In this document: piece after piece, positions 1 through 8,123 of the stretch
Layout of the letters: every line of letters starts with the position of its first letter
Position numbering within the stretch: position 1 is the first letter of the stretch
Assembly (NCBI GenBank): GCA_947476465.1
Contig: CANJQN010000033.1
Location: 1-44,874 of the forward strand
Direction: 5' to 3'
DNA from: Comamonadaceae bacterium
Lineage (GTDB): Bacteria > Pseudomonadota > Gammaproteobacteria > Burkholderiales > Burkholderiaceae_C
Length of the DNA stretch: 44,874 bases
Position numbers and translations under genes: made by a program
Notes under the pieces: model-generated
What the model was told of the DNA's origin: nothing
Database searches by the model: none
The model's input: only the letters and a program-made list of their open reading frames with translations

Positions 1-17
1 CGCACTTGCACTCGCAT

Positions 18-44
18 GCCCTTCGACAGGCTCAGGGCGAACGG
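18..44 (+). repeat. Dispersed CTTCGACAGGCTCAGGGCGA-type element
   Basis: The sequence CCTTCGACAGGCTCAGGGCG is a type of short extragenic repeat common in high-GC proteobacterial genomes. Only one copy was noticed in this window, so its repeat status rests on general knowledge. No function is assigned. Confidence 0.35.
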
Positions 45-90
45 AAATTCCACCGAGGCCGCCCCTTTGTCTTTGTATCACCCGATCAAT

Positions 91-610
91 TTATTCCGGA
101 CACCAGTGCGCCTTCGCGGGAATGACGAGAAGTTATTCCGGGCACCAGTGCGCCTTCACGGGGATCACGACGACTTGACTCACAGCCGCTTGAGGTGAAG
201 CTGGCGTGAGACCTGCCGTGCGCCCAAAGCGCCGGGTGTGCGCTGCGGGTGCGCCGGCGCCTGTGCGGGGCCGAGACGCGCAGGGCGATGCGGGCGAAAA
301 GCGAGGCGTGTCTGAGCCGCGCAGCGGCGAGTTGCCGAGCGGGCCCGCAGCGACCGAGCATCGAGGGTAGCCCGAAGGGCCCCCGCACCGAAGCCGGCGC
401 GCCCGCAGCGCATGCCCGGCGCGCTCCCCGCGTCGGCCACACCCCAGTCCAGGCGCCCAACCCCCCAAAAAAGGCACAGCCGCTCAGCTTCGCGCCGGCA
501 AGACCGCGCTTCCTGGATCCCCTGTCACCCCCGCGAAGGCGGGGGCTTCGCGGGGATGACGACGACTTGAATCTAGTCCGGACACCAGTGCGCCTGCGCG
601 GGAACGACGG
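91..610 (+). repeat. Three degenerate copies of a GGACACCAGTGCGCC unit
   Basis: Copies lie at about 91-128, 133-170 and 577-610. Each reads TCCGG(A/G)CACCAGTGCGCCT followed by TCGCGGGAATGAC or a close variant. The first two are tandem, about 42 bp apart; the third sits inside the spacer of the long inverted repeat at 501-676. The tail matches the arm of the palindromic element, so the units probably belong to one composite extragenic repeat family. Confidence 0.7.
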
Positions 611-676
611 TTACGTTGTCATCCCCGCGCAGCCCCCGCCTTCGCGGGGGTGACAGGGGATCCAGGAGCGCGGTCT
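501..676. repeat. About 60-bp inverted repeat (extragenic palindromic element)
   Basis: The arm at 501-560 is matched by the reverse complement of 618-676 with one substitution and one 1-base indel; the spacer is about 57 bp. Each arm also contains its own hairpin, CCCCCGC-GAAG-GCGGGGG. The motif TCATCCCCGCG...CGGGGATCCAGG resembles the extragenic palindromes of Neisseria (dRS3-like) and many other betaproteobacteria. Transcribed from the minus strand just past the thiolase stop, it could form a very stable stem and protect or end that mRNA, but no T-tract is seen. Confidence 0.85.
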
Positions 677-689
677 GTCCGGCGAAAGA

Positions 690-1874
690 TCAGGCGACTT
701 CGAACAAGCCCGCCGCACCCATGCCGCCGCCCACGCACATGGTGACCACCACGTACTTGACGCCCAGGCGCTTGCCTTCGATCAGGGCATGGCCCACCAC
801 GCGCGCGCCGGTCATGCCGTAGGGGTGGCCGATGGAGATGCTGCCGCCGTTGATGTTGTACTTGGCGGGGTCGATGCCAAGATGGTCGCGGCAGTACACC
901 GCCTGGCAGGCGAAGGCCTCGTTGAGCTCCCACAGGCCGATGTCCTCAACGCGCAGGCCATGCAGTTTGAGCAGCTTTGGCACGGCGTAGATCGGGCCGA
1001 TGCCCATCTCTTCGGGCCCGCAGCCGGCCACGGTCATGCCGCGGTAGATGCCCAGGGGCGTGAGGCCGCGCTTTTCGGCCAGGCGCGCTTCCATCACAAC
1101 GCAGGCGCTGGCGCCGTCGGACAGCTGGCTGGCGTTGCCAGCGGTGATCACGCCGCCTTCGATGACCGGCTTGAGCGACTGCAGGCCGGCCAGCGTGGTG
1201 TCGGCGCGGTTGCTCTCGTCGCGCGTGAGCGTCACGTCCTTCATGGTCACCGTGCCGGTGGCCTTGTCGGCGACGGCCATCTGGGTGGAAAAGGGCACGA
1301 TCTCGCGATCGAAGCGGCCGGCGGCCTGCGCGGCGGCGGTGCGCTGCTGCGACTGGAACGAATACGCGTCCTGCACTTCGCGGCTGATGTTGTACTTCTT
1401 GGCGACGTACTCGGCCGTCGCCAGCATGGGCATGTAGGCATGCGGCACGCGCTGCTCGAGCTTCGCGTCCTTGGCGGCGACGACGGCGGCGAAATACGAG
1501 GCCTGCTCGGCGCTGATGTTGTCCTGGCCGCCGGCCACGGTGATCTCCATGCCGTCGACCATGATTTGCTTGGCGGCGGTGGCAATCGCCATCAGGCCCG
1601 AGGAGCACTGGCGGTCGATGGTCTGGCCAGAGGCCGTGATTGGCAGGCCGGCCGCCAGCGCCGCATTTCGCCCGAGGTTCAGGCCGGCGGTGCCGGAGTT
1701 GAGCACCGAGCCGATCACCACGTCCTCGATCTCGCCGCCGGCCACGCCGGCGCGCTCGACCGCCGCGGCGATGGCATGGCCCATCAGGGTGGGCGACTTG
1801 GTCGCATTGAGCGAGCCCTTGAAAGCGCGGCCGATGCCGGTGCGGGCGGTGGAGACGATGACTGCTTCTCTCAT
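690..1874 (-). CDS. Acetyl-CoA acyltransferase (thiolase)
   Basis: A 394-residue thiolase, the usual length. It cleaves 3-ketoacyl-CoA with CoA to acetyl-CoA plus a shortened acyl-CoA, or runs the reverse condensation. All catalytic elements are visible: nucleophilic Cys90 in DRQCSSG, the NEAF block near 316, His350 in GHPYGMTG and Cys380 in CVGGGMGAAG. The spacing closely matches the classical Cys89/His348/Cys378 set. It is the last gene of the minus-strand beta-oxidation operon, 44 bp after the enoyl-CoA hydratase. The ATG gives the standard MREAVIVS start of the family. Degradative use (FadA-like) is inferred from context; the chain length handled cannot be read from sequence. Confidence 0.95.
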   Translation of the reverse strand: MREAVIVSTARTGIGRAFKGSLNATKSPTLMGHAIAAAVERAGVAGGEIEDVVIGSVLNSGTAGLNLGRNAALAAGLPITASGQTIDRQCSSGLMAIATAAKQIMVDGMEITVAGGQDNISAEQASYFAAVVAAKDAKLEQRVPHAYMPMLATAEYVAKKYNISREVQDAYSFQSQQRTAAAQAAGRFDREIVPFSTQMAVADKATGTVTMKDVTLTRDESNRADTTLAGLQSLKPVIEGGVITAGNASQLSDGASACVVMEARLAEKRGLTPLGIYRGMTVAGCGPEEMGIGPIYAVPKLLKLHGLRVEDIGLWELNEAFACQAVYCRDHLGIDPAKYNINGGSISIGHPYGMTGARVVGHALIEGKRLGVKYVVVTMCVGGGMGAAGLFEVA

Positions 1875-1918
1875 GATGGGTCCTTGGGTGTGGGAGAGGG
1901 ATTGGAAAAGGCGGGCCT

Positions 1919-2704
1919 TCAGCGGCCACTCCAGCGCGGGGCGCGCTTTTCGCTGAACGCCCAGGCGCCCTCGCGAGCGTCGTCGGACGCGATGATCTGC
2001 TCGAGCAGCTCGCGCTGGCGGCTCCAGGTTTGGTCGGCCGGCCAGTTGGGCGACTCCGCCACGATACGCTTGGTCATGCGCACCGCCATCGGCCCGTTGG
2101 CGGCAATCGCCGCAGCCAGCTCACGCGCGCCGTCCAGGGCGCCGCCGGGCGCGGTGAGCCGATTGACCAGGCCCCACTGCCGGGCTTGGGCCGCCGGCAT
2201 CATGGCGCCGGTGAGGGCGTATTCGAGCGCGATCTGGCGCGGGATGCGCTGCGGCAGGCGGATGAGGCCGCCCGAACCGGCGATCAGGCCGCGTTTGACC
2301 TCGGGGATGCCGAACTGCGCGTTGTCGGCGGCGACGATCAGGTCGCAGGCCAGCGCGATCTCGCAGCCGCCGGCCAGGGCATAGCCCTCGATCGCGGCGA
2401 TCAGCGGCTTGCGCGGCGGCGTCTCGATGATGCCGGCCAGGCCGCGGCCTTCGAGCTCGACACGTTCACCGCGCAGGAAGGCCTTGAGGTCCATGCCGGT
2501 GCAGAAGTTGCCGCCAGCGCCGGTGAGGATGCCCAGGGTGAGGCTGTCGTCGGCGTCGAGCAGGTCCATCGCGCGGGCGATGGCCTCAGACGTGGCGCGG
2601 TCGATCGCGTTGCGCACCCGCGGGCGGTTCAGGGTGACGACCAGCACCGCGCCTTCGCGCTGCACCAGGACCGAATCGCACGAGGCCTTGTCTTGGGTGC
2701 TCAT
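1919..2704 (-). CDS. Enoyl-CoA hydratase (crotonase family)
   Basis: A 261-residue crotonase-fold protein that would hydrate trans-2-enoyl-CoA to 3-hydroxyacyl-CoA. Oxyanion-hole segments are FCTGMDL (67-73) and YALAGGCE (108-115). The two catalytic glutamates are present as Glu115 (GGCE) and Glu135 (FGIPE), which supports true hydratase activity. The reading frame stays open far upstream, but the ATG at 2702-2704 gives the normal crotonase N-terminus and sits 5 bp after the stop of the upstream gene. The extension would overlap a better-supported gene, so it is rejected. It is the step between acyl-CoA dehydrogenase and 3-hydroxyacyl-CoA dehydrogenase in this operon. Confidence 0.93.
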   Translation of the reverse strand: MSTQDKASCDSVLVQREGAVLVVTLNRPRVRNAIDRATSEAIARAMDLLDADDSLTLGILTGAGGNFCTGMDLKAFLRGERVELEGRGLAGIIETPPRKPLIAAIEGYALAGGCEIALACDLIVAADNAQFGIPEVKRGLIAGSGGLIRLPQRIPRQIALEYALTGAMMPAAQARQWGLVNRLTAPGGALDGARELAAAIAANGPMAVRMTKRIVAESPNWPADQTWSRQRELLEQIIASDDAREGAWAFSEKRAPRWSGR

Positions 2705-2709
2705 GGTGT

Positions 2710-3513
2710 TCAAGCCTTCGCAAGGCGAGCGCGCAGGCCGGCGCGGTCGCGGATCACGCGGCCCGAGATCACCTGGCCGCCCTCGACCCGCACGATACCG
2801 TTGCAGTTGAGGACACGCTCGTGATCGTCGGCTTGCACACCCGAGAAGCCGCTGCGGTAGCGCCCCGTCTGGCGTACATGAAAGACCACTTCGCTCCCGC
2901 TGGAAAAAAGCTCGGTGAGCTCGCCGCCGGTCACTTCGAATTGCAAGGGCACGCCGATGATGTGTTCGTCGTCGCAACGCACCTGCTTTGATGCGGGCGG
3001 CCAGGAGGCGGTTTGCGCCCACTGGCGCACCACGGCCTCGGCCTCGCGATCGGGCGGCAGGGGGGCGGTGTCCCAGGGCGCCGGCCCGGGCGCATCGATC
3101 ACATCGGGCACGCCGGTCTTGAGCTGGCGCTGGCGGGTCATGTAGTCCTCTTGCGCGATGCAACCCGTGAGCTTGCCGGCCTCGCCGCGGTAGATGGCCA
3201 CGCCCGACCAGCAGGTCATGCGTCCGCCAGCGCCCCCGGAGGCGCCATGCTGGGTGAACAGGACGGCGGCCCGATCGCCCGCTGCCAGCACCTGGTGCAC
3301 CGTCATGATCAGGCCGGGGAACAGATCGAACTGCTGGCGCACCGCGGGCAGCCATTGCGTGTCGCGGCCGGCGAAGGTGTAGTCGCCGATCTCCAGTGTG
3401 TAGCCCGGTTCGATGAACTCGCGCGCCGCGGCTTCGTCCTGGCTGTTGAAGTAATCGACCACCCAGCGCCGCGCCAGTTGCAGGCAAGTGAGCACGGACT
3501 CAGGCGACGTCAC
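2710..3513 (-). CDS. Tandem NTF2/SnoaL-fold protein in beta-oxidation operon
   Basis: 267 residues that appear to contain two SnoaL/NTF2-like cone-shaped domains, roughly 10-130 and 150-265. Each half has the pattern of an N-terminal helix followed by strands ending in a VF(H/T)...YR-type core; the first contains YTLEIGDYTFAG, the second VFHVRQTGRYRSG and a final GGQVISGRVI strand. NTF2-fold proteins include ketosteroid isomerases, polyketide cyclases and small hydratases. No catalytic set can be assigned here. The start overlaps the acyl-CoA ligase stop by 14 bp and the stop lies 5 bp before the hydratase gene, so it is translated within the operon. A role as isomerase, hydratase or substrate-binding accessory for an unusual acyl chain is inference. 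Confidence 0.75.
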   Translation of the reverse strand: MTSPESVLTCLQLARRWVVDYFNSQDEAAAREFIEPGYTLEIGDYTFAGRDTQWLPAVRQQFDLFPGLIMTVHQVLAAGDRAAVLFTQHGASGGAGGRMTCWSGVAIYRGEAGKLTGCIAQEDYMTRQRQLKTGVPDVIDAPGPAPWDTAPLPPDREAEAVVRQWAQTASWPPASKQVRCDDEHIIGVPLQFEVTGGELTELFSSGSEVVFHVRQTGRYRSGFSGVQADDHERVLNCNGIVRVEGGQVISGRVIRDRAGLRARLAKA

Positions 3514-5041
3514 GGTCCGGCTCCTTCAAGTAGATGCGGCGCAGCTCCCGTTTGAGCAGCTTGCCCGAGGCATTGCGCGGCAGCGTCTGCGCGAACTCGA
3601 CGGACGTGGGGCACTTGTAGTGGGCCAGCCGTTCGCGCGTGTAGGCGATCAGCTCCTGGGCCGTGGCCTGCACCCCGGGGCGCAGCACCACGATGGCCTT
3701 GACGCTCTCGCCCCAGCGCTCATGCGGCACCCCGATGGCCGCCACCTCCAGGATGGCCGGGTGGCCGCCCATGGCGTTCTCGACCTCGGCCGGATAAACG
3801 TTTTCGCCGCCGGAAATGATCATGTCCTTGAAGCGATCGAACAGGTAGATGTAGCCCTGTTGGTCCTGGTAGACCGCATCGCCGGTGCGCAGCCAGCCAC
3901 CGGGCATCAGGGCCTGGGCCGTGGCCTCGGGGTTGTTCCAGTAGCCTTTCATGAGCATGGGCGAGCGCACCCAGATCTCGCCGACGGTTCCGGTGGGCAC
4001 AGCCTGGCCGGTGGCGGGGTCGGTGATCCGCAGCTCGACCCAGGGCAGCGCCTTGCCGCAGGAGCGCAACAGGCTCGAGCACGGGCCGCCCGGGTCGTGG
4101 TCCTGCGGATCGAGGTTGACGATGGTGCCGCTGGTCTCGGTCATGCCGTAGGCCTGCATGAAGCGGCAGCCCAGCACCTCGAGCGCACGCAGCAGCAGGG
4201 CGTCGCCGATGGGCGAGGCGCCGTACATCAGCAGTTCCATGCTGGAGAAGTCGGCCTTTTCCACCCCCGGCACCTGCAGCAGCATCTGCACCACCGCCGG
4301 CACAAAGAAGGTGTGCGTCACGCGGTATTGGGCGATCAGCTCGATGGCCAGGGCCGGCACCACATCACGCATCAGCACCGTGTGGCCGCCGGCCAGCAGG
4401 GTGCTGCTGCCGTAGCCGCAACCGCCGATGTGGAACATGGGCATGGCCACCAGGTTGACGCTGGCCGGGCTCATGCCCCAATAGCGCGCCAGGTTCTCGG
4501 TGTACGACATGCCCTCGTTGGTGAGCATGACGCCCTTGGGCAGGCCGGTGGTGCCCGAGGTGTAGAGCAGCAGCGCGACCTCGTCGGGCGCGCCGGCGTG
4601 GCCGGGGTCGGCATCGGAAGCGACGGCGCGCCAGGCGTCATATTCGTCGCCCAGCGTGACCACGCGGCGCAGGCCGGGCGTGGCCCGCGCAGCCGGTGAC
4701 AGCAGATCTTGTTCGGTCGCGCCGACGACCACCACCGCGGGCCGGGCGTCGGTGACGATGGCCTCGAGCTCCACCGGCGCCAGGCGCCAGTTCAGGCCCA
4801 CCAGGATCGCGCCGATCTTGCTGGTGGCGAACATCAGCTCGTAAGACTCGGCGGCGTTACGGCTGAGCAGGGCCACCCGGTCACCGGTGCGCACACCGGC
4901 CTCGCGCAGGGCGTTGGCCGAGCGCGAGCTGGACGCATGCAGTTGTGCAAAGCTGGCGGTGCGGCCTTCGTAGGTCAGCGCGGGCGCATCCGGCTGGCTG
5001 GCGGCCAGGCGGCGAATGGCTTGCGCAAAGGAAGAGGACAT
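3500..5041 (-). CDS. AMP-forming acyl-CoA ligase
   Basis: A 513-residue ANL-superfamily adenylating enzyme. It would activate a carboxylic acid with ATP and CoA to acyl-CoA, AMP and pyrophosphate, feeding the operon. The P-loop LLLYTSGTTGLPKG is at about 157-170, followed by AYGMTETSG, WLRTGD, the hinge DRFKDMIISGGENVYP and the C-terminal catalytic lysine in LPRNASGKLLKRELR. Length is typical of medium/long-chain or aryl acid ligases; substrate cannot be deduced. It follows the acyl-CoA dehydrogenase by 18 bp and overlaps the NTF2-fold gene by 14 bp. Confidence 0.94.
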   Translation of the reverse strand: MSSSFAQAIRRLAASQPDAPALTYEGRTASFAQLHASSSRSANALREAGVRTGDRVALLSRNAAESYELMFATSKIGAILVGLNWRLAPVELEAIVTDARPAVVVVGATEQDLLSPAARATPGLRRVVTLGDEYDAWRAVASDADPGHAGAPDEVALLLYTSGTTGLPKGVMLTNEGMSYTENLARYWGMSPASVNLVAMPMFHIGGCGYGSSTLLAGGHTVLMRDVVPALAIELIAQYRVTHTFFVPAVVQMLLQVPGVEKADFSSMELLMYGASPIGDALLLRALEVLGCRFMQAYGMTETSGTIVNLDPQDHDPGGPCSSLLRSCGKALPWVELRITDPATGQAVPTGTVGEIWVRSPMLMKGYWNNPEATAQALMPGGWLRTGDAVYQDQQGYIYLFDRFKDMIISGGENVYPAEVENAMGGHPAILEVAAIGVPHERWGESVKAIVVLRPGVQATAQELIAYTRERLAHYKCPTSVEFAQTLPRNASGKLLKRELRRIYLKEPDRDVA

Positions 5042-5059
5042 GGCAGCTGGCCCTGCGGA

Positions 5060-6235
5060 TCAATAGCTCTTGGGCAGGCCCAGGCTGTGCTGCGAGACAA
5101 AGTTAAGAATCATTTCGCGGCTGACCGGCGCGGTCTTGTGCATGCGCGCGATGAACCACAAATCGGCCAGGCCGTATTCCAGCGCCATGCCATTGCCGCC
5201 ATGCACCTGGATGGCCTGGTCCAGCGCGATGAGCGAGGAATCGGCGGCGGCGAACTTGGCCATGTTGGCGGCCTCTCCGGATTCGGGGGCCTGCTCGTCG
5301 CTCAGCTGCGCCGCGCGCGCCGTCAGCAGGCGCGCCTGCTGCACGCCGATGTAGGCCGCGGCCAGCGGGTGCGCCACGCCCTGGTGCGCGCCGATGGGGG
5401 TCTTCCAGACGCTGCGCTCGTTGGCGTAACGGGCGGCCTGCTCGATGGCATAGCGCGAGATGCCGTTGTTGATGGCCGCGGCGCACACCCGCTCGGGGTT
5501 CAGGCCCGCGAACACCTGCCTGAGGCCGTTGCCTTCGACGCCGATCAGCGCCTGGGCCCCCAGCGGGACGTTGTCGAAGTACAGCATGAACTGCGTCTCG
5601 CACACGTGAATGGCGGTCTCGATCGGCGTCATGTTGATGCCGGGCGCGTTGGTCGGCACGATGAACAGCGACAGCGGTGAGCGGCCGCGTTCGTCGACCT
5701 CCTCGCCGCGCGCCACCACCATCAGCGCGTCGACCTCGTCGACCGCCGAAGTCCAGTACTTGGCGCCCGAGAGCTTGTAGCCGCTGCCGTCGCGCCGGGC
5801 GATGGTGCTGACCTTGTGGGTGTTGGTGCCGGCGTTGGGCTCGGTGATGGCGAAGGCCAGCCGCTTCTTGCCGGTGGCCAGGCCGGGCAGCCACTCGTCC
5901 TTCATGGCTTGGCTGCCGAACTGCTCGATGATGGGTGCGACGATCGAGCCGATCACCAGCGCCAGCACCGGGCAACCCTGGGCCGAGGTCTCCTCGACCA
6001 CCACGTTGTAGTCGGCCAGGCCGCTGCCGCCGCCGCCGTATTGCTCACCGATGAACACGCCCAAAAAGCCGGCCTCGCCCAGCGCGCTCCACAGCTCGTC
6101 GGGCTTGCCCTTTTTCTTGACCAGTTCCTGGAAATAGCGGCGGCCGAAGCTGCCCACGAGCTTGCCCACGCTCTCGCGCAGCATCGGGTGATGGTCAGCG
6201 GTGTCGACCAGGCGGGACGCGAAGATGTTTGACAT
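5060..6235 (-). CDS. Acyl-CoA dehydrogenase
   Basis: A 391-residue FAD-dependent acyl-CoA dehydrogenase that would introduce the alpha-beta double bond and pass electrons to ETF. Family motifs: AFAITEPNAGTNTH (127-140), YWTSA for the flavin, and IQVHGGNGMALEYGLADL (342-359). The usual MCAD-type Glu in an EGT motif near the C-terminus is absent (the stretch reads KTAPVSREMI). A Glu in GLNPERV (Glu248) aligns with the position used by isovaleryl- and long-chain dehydrogenases. The ATG giving MSNIFASRL is preferred; the frame is open about 100 codons further upstream but into the adjacent hydroxyacyl-CoA dehydrogenase gene. Confidence 0.93.
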   Translation of the reverse strand: MSNIFASRLVDTADHHPMLRESVGKLVGSFGRRYFQELVKKKGKPDELWSALGEAGFLGVFIGEQYGGGGSGLADYNVVVEETSAQGCPVLALVIGSIVAPIIEQFGSQAMKDEWLPGLATGKKRLAFAITEPNAGTNTHKVSTIARRDGSGYKLSGAKYWTSAVDEVDALMVVARGEEVDERGRSPLSLFIVPTNAPGINMTPIETAIHVCETQFMLYFDNVPLGAQALIGVEGNGLRQVFAGLNPERVCAAAINNGISRYAIEQAARYANERSVWKTPIGAHQGVAHPLAAAYIGVQQARLLTARAAQLSDEQAPESGEAANMAKFAAADSSLIALDQAIQVHGGNGMALEYGLADLWFIARMHKTAPVSREMILNFVSQHSLGLPKSY

Positions 6236-6278
6236 GGGATGTCCGAAGAAAAGGGGTGCGACGAGACGAGCGCGCCGC

Positions 6279-7154
6279 TCAGGACGCGATGGGCGTCGTG
6301 GCCTCGGGCCAATCGAAGAAGCCCTTGCCGCTCTTGTGGCCGAGTTCGCCGCGGGCGACCATCTCTTCCAGGATGCGGGGCGGTGCGTAGCGCTCGCCCA
6401 GTGCGGTGCGCAGGTTGCGGGCAATGTCCAGGCGCACATCGAGGCCGACGATGTCCGACAGGCGCAGCGGGCCCATCGGATGGCGATAGGCCACCACCAT
6501 GGCGCGGTCAATGTCCTCGGCACTGGCGACACCATCTTGCAGCATGCGCATGGCTTCCAGCGAGGCGATCAGGTCGAGCCGGCTGGTGGCGAAGCCGGGC
6601 ACGTCGCGCACGGTGATGGTGGTCTTGCCGGTCGACTCGGCGAACTCGCGCGCCAGGGCCAGCGAGGCCTCGCTGGTCTGGTCGCCGCGAATGATCTCCA
6701 CCATGGGCAGCGACCACACCGGGTTGAAGAAGTGCATGCCCAGAAAGCGCGAGGGATCGCGCACAGAGCCGGCCAACTCGTTGACCGACAGCGCGCTGGT
6801 GTTGGTGGCAATGACGCGCGGATCGACCGCCGCCACTTGCGCCAGCACTTGCTGCTTGAGCGCCAGGCGCTCAGGCACCGATTCGACCACCAGGTCCAGG
6901 CCGGCGGGCAGATCGGCCACGGCGGCCACGCGGGTGACGCCCTGCTCCACCCACGCCACCTGCTGGGCGCTGAGCTTGCCGCGCTTGGCGCCACCCTGAG
7001 CGGCGTCGCTCAAGGTCTTGCGCATGACGGCGGTGCGCCCGTCGTCGGGTTCGACCACCCAGGTGGCCCAGCCGGCCACCGCATACACATACGCGATGCC
7101 CACGCCCATGGTGCCGCCACCGACAACGGCCATGGCTCGCTGCTGCTGGCTCAT
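6279..7154 (-). CDS. 3-hydroxyacyl-CoA dehydrogenase
   Basis: A 291-residue NAD-dependent single-domain-type enzyme (not fused to a hydratase), oxidising 3-hydroxyacyl-CoA to 3-ketoacyl-CoA. The Rossmann motif GGGTMGVGIA is at 12-21, the conserved IATNTSALSV at 115-124, and the catalytic His-Glu pair at His141 (GMHFFNPV) and Glu153 (MVEII). The C-terminal 3HCDH domain ends in GHKSGKGFFDW. The ATG at 7152-7154 overlaps the tetR stop in an ATGA, which fixes the start and argues for translational coupling with the regulator. A longer frame to 7268 runs inside tetR and is rejected. Confidence 0.94.
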   Translation of the reverse strand: MSQQQRAMAVVGGGTMGVGIAYVYAVAGWATWVVEPDDGRTAVMRKTLSDAAQGGAKRGKLSAQQVAWVEQGVTRVAAVADLPAGLDLVVESVPERLALKQQVLAQVAAVDPRVIATNTSALSVNELAGSVRDPSRFLGMHFFNPVWSLPMVEIIRGDQTSEASLALAREFAESTGKTTITVRDVPGFATSRLDLIASLEAMRMLQDGVASAEDIDRAMVVAYRHPMGPLRLSDIVGLDVRLDIARNLRTALGERYAPPRILEEMVARGELGHKSGKGFFDWPEATTPIAS

Positions 7155-7921
7155 GCCGCGCCCTTCGATGGGCTGCCGGTGGGTCGCGCGCCCACCATGG
7201 TCAATGCCAGACGCGACAGGTGCTCGGCGGTTTCTTCCATCGACAGACGCCCGCCCGCGCGGTACCACACCGGCGCCCAGCCGATGATGCCGCCGATGGC
7301 CAGCGCGGCCAGGGGCACATCCTCGACGACGAACTCGCCGCTTTTGACGCCGGCCTCGAGCACCGTGTTGAGCCGGCGGTCGAACTCGCTGCGCAAGTGG
7401 TTGATGGCTTGGCGGTCCTTGGGCAGCAGCTCGGTTTCTTCGCGGCTGTAGATCATGGCGTGCGCCTGGTGGCGCAAAACGGCCAGCAAAAACTCGCGCA
7501 CCACGAGTAGCAGCTTTTCGGCCTCGCTGCCGTCCTGGGCCAGTGCCCGGTTGAGCGCCTCATGCGCGAGCTTGATCGCGCGTGAGCCGATCTCGGCCAG
7601 CAACTCGTTCTTGGAAGAAAAATGGGCGTAGATGAAAGGCTTGGTCACGTGGAGCGCGTCGGCGACCTGCTCAAGCGTGGTGCGGCCGTAGCCCTGCGCA
7701 TAGAACAGCTCGACGGCAGCGGCCACGATGCGGTCGCGCTTGAGACGGGAGACGGCGTCGCGGATGTCTTCCGGCACATGCGCGTCAGCAGCCCCGGAAT
7801 ACCCAGCGGCCGGCGTCACCCGTCTGGCCGGTGACCGTCCGCGCGCGGCAGCGGTGTTGGTGGTCTTGGCCGGCTTGGTTTTCTTGGCCGGCTTGCTGTT
7901 GTCGGCTTGCCCGTGCTTCAC
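7151..7921 (-). CDS. TetR/AcrR-family transcriptional regulator
   Basis: A 256-residue regulator. The TetR DNA-binding domain lies at about 60-110, with the characteristic GYGRTTLEQVADALHVTKPF recognition region and IYAHFSSKNELLAEIG after it. The ligand-binding C-terminal half is less conserved and contains LAALAIGGIIGWAPVWYR. An unusual 50-residue N-terminal extension is rich in Lys, Ala and Arg (SKPAKKTKPAKTTNTAAARG) and probably disordered. It is the first gene of the beta-oxidation operon and presumably represses it, released by an acyl-CoA, as known for FadR/PsrA-like TetR proteins. An 18-bp inverted repeat upstream is its likely operator. Confidence 0.93.
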   Translation of the reverse strand: MKHGQADNSKPAKKTKPAKTTNTAAARGRSPARRVTPAAGYSGAADAHVPEDIRDAVSRLKRDRIVAAAVELFYAQGYGRTTLEQVADALHVTKPFIYAHFSSKNELLAEIGSRAIKLAHEALNRALAQDGSEAEKLLLVVREFLLAVLRHQAHAMIYSREETELLPKDRQAINHLRSEFDRRLNTVLEAGVKSGEFVVEDVPLAALAIGGIIGWAPVWYRAGGRLSMEETAEHLSRLALTMVGARPTGSPSKGAA

Positions 7922-8003
7922 GTGATTCCTTCAAAATTGCCGCATCGGAAAGCGCCCGCGGGCGCGCAGAGTACGCCAAGCGATAATTCTCTTTGGCACC
8001 AAT

Positions 8004-8025
8004 ATCTACTCGCCAGTAGATTATA
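8004..8025 (-). promoter_or_regulatory. TATAAT box with adjoining TetR-type operator
   Basis: ATCTACT-CGCC-AGTAGAT (8004-8021) is an 18-bp inverted repeat with perfect 7-bp arms. On the minus strand a perfect TATAAT box (8020-8025) touches it, so the repeat covers the expected transcription start about 85-95 bp before the tetR ATG. No good -35 hexamer is seen. Size and symmetry fit a TetR-dimer site; autoregulation is inference. Confidence 0.65.
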
Positions 8026-8123
8026 CGTACGAGCAAGCGCGAGCTCTCAGGCTAAACCCTAGTGTCCGGCCCCAGGATGCGATCCGCAAGCCGTGCCGCG
8101 ATCGCTGCGGCCACGAGCAGCCA

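Larger units (their letters stand above)
1..689. other. Gene-free, repeat-rich flank
   Basis: I see no convincing gene in this stretch. Open frames exist on both strands but are Arg/Ala/Pro-rich, share no family motif and run through repeat units. It holds three copies of a GGACACCAGTGCGCC-type unit, one CTTCGACAGGCTCAGGGCGA-type unit and a long inverted repeat, listed separately. The 240-480 part is very GC-rich and looks like multicopy intergenic sequence; that is an impression from composition, not a proven repeat. It lies downstream of the thiolase gene, so it could also carry the end of that transcript. Confidence 0.6.

Noticed and set aside
789..2384. A 531-codon open frame on the plus strand
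   Set aside because: It is antisense to the thiolase and enoyl-CoA hydratase, which carry full catalytic motifs; its composition is typical of a shadow frame.
2705..3487. N-terminal extension of the enoyl-CoA hydratase frame
   Set aside because: It overlaps the whole NTF2-fold gene in another frame and adds Arg/Pro-rich residues unlike crotonases; the internal ATG gives the family length.
8056..8123. In-frame continuation after the cobQ stop with a hydrophobic stretch WLLVAAAIAARLADRIL
   Set aside because: It is only 23 codons, directly after a TGA and without its own start or ribosome-binding site. It might be a remnant of a further corrin gene such as cbiB, but nothing confirms this.
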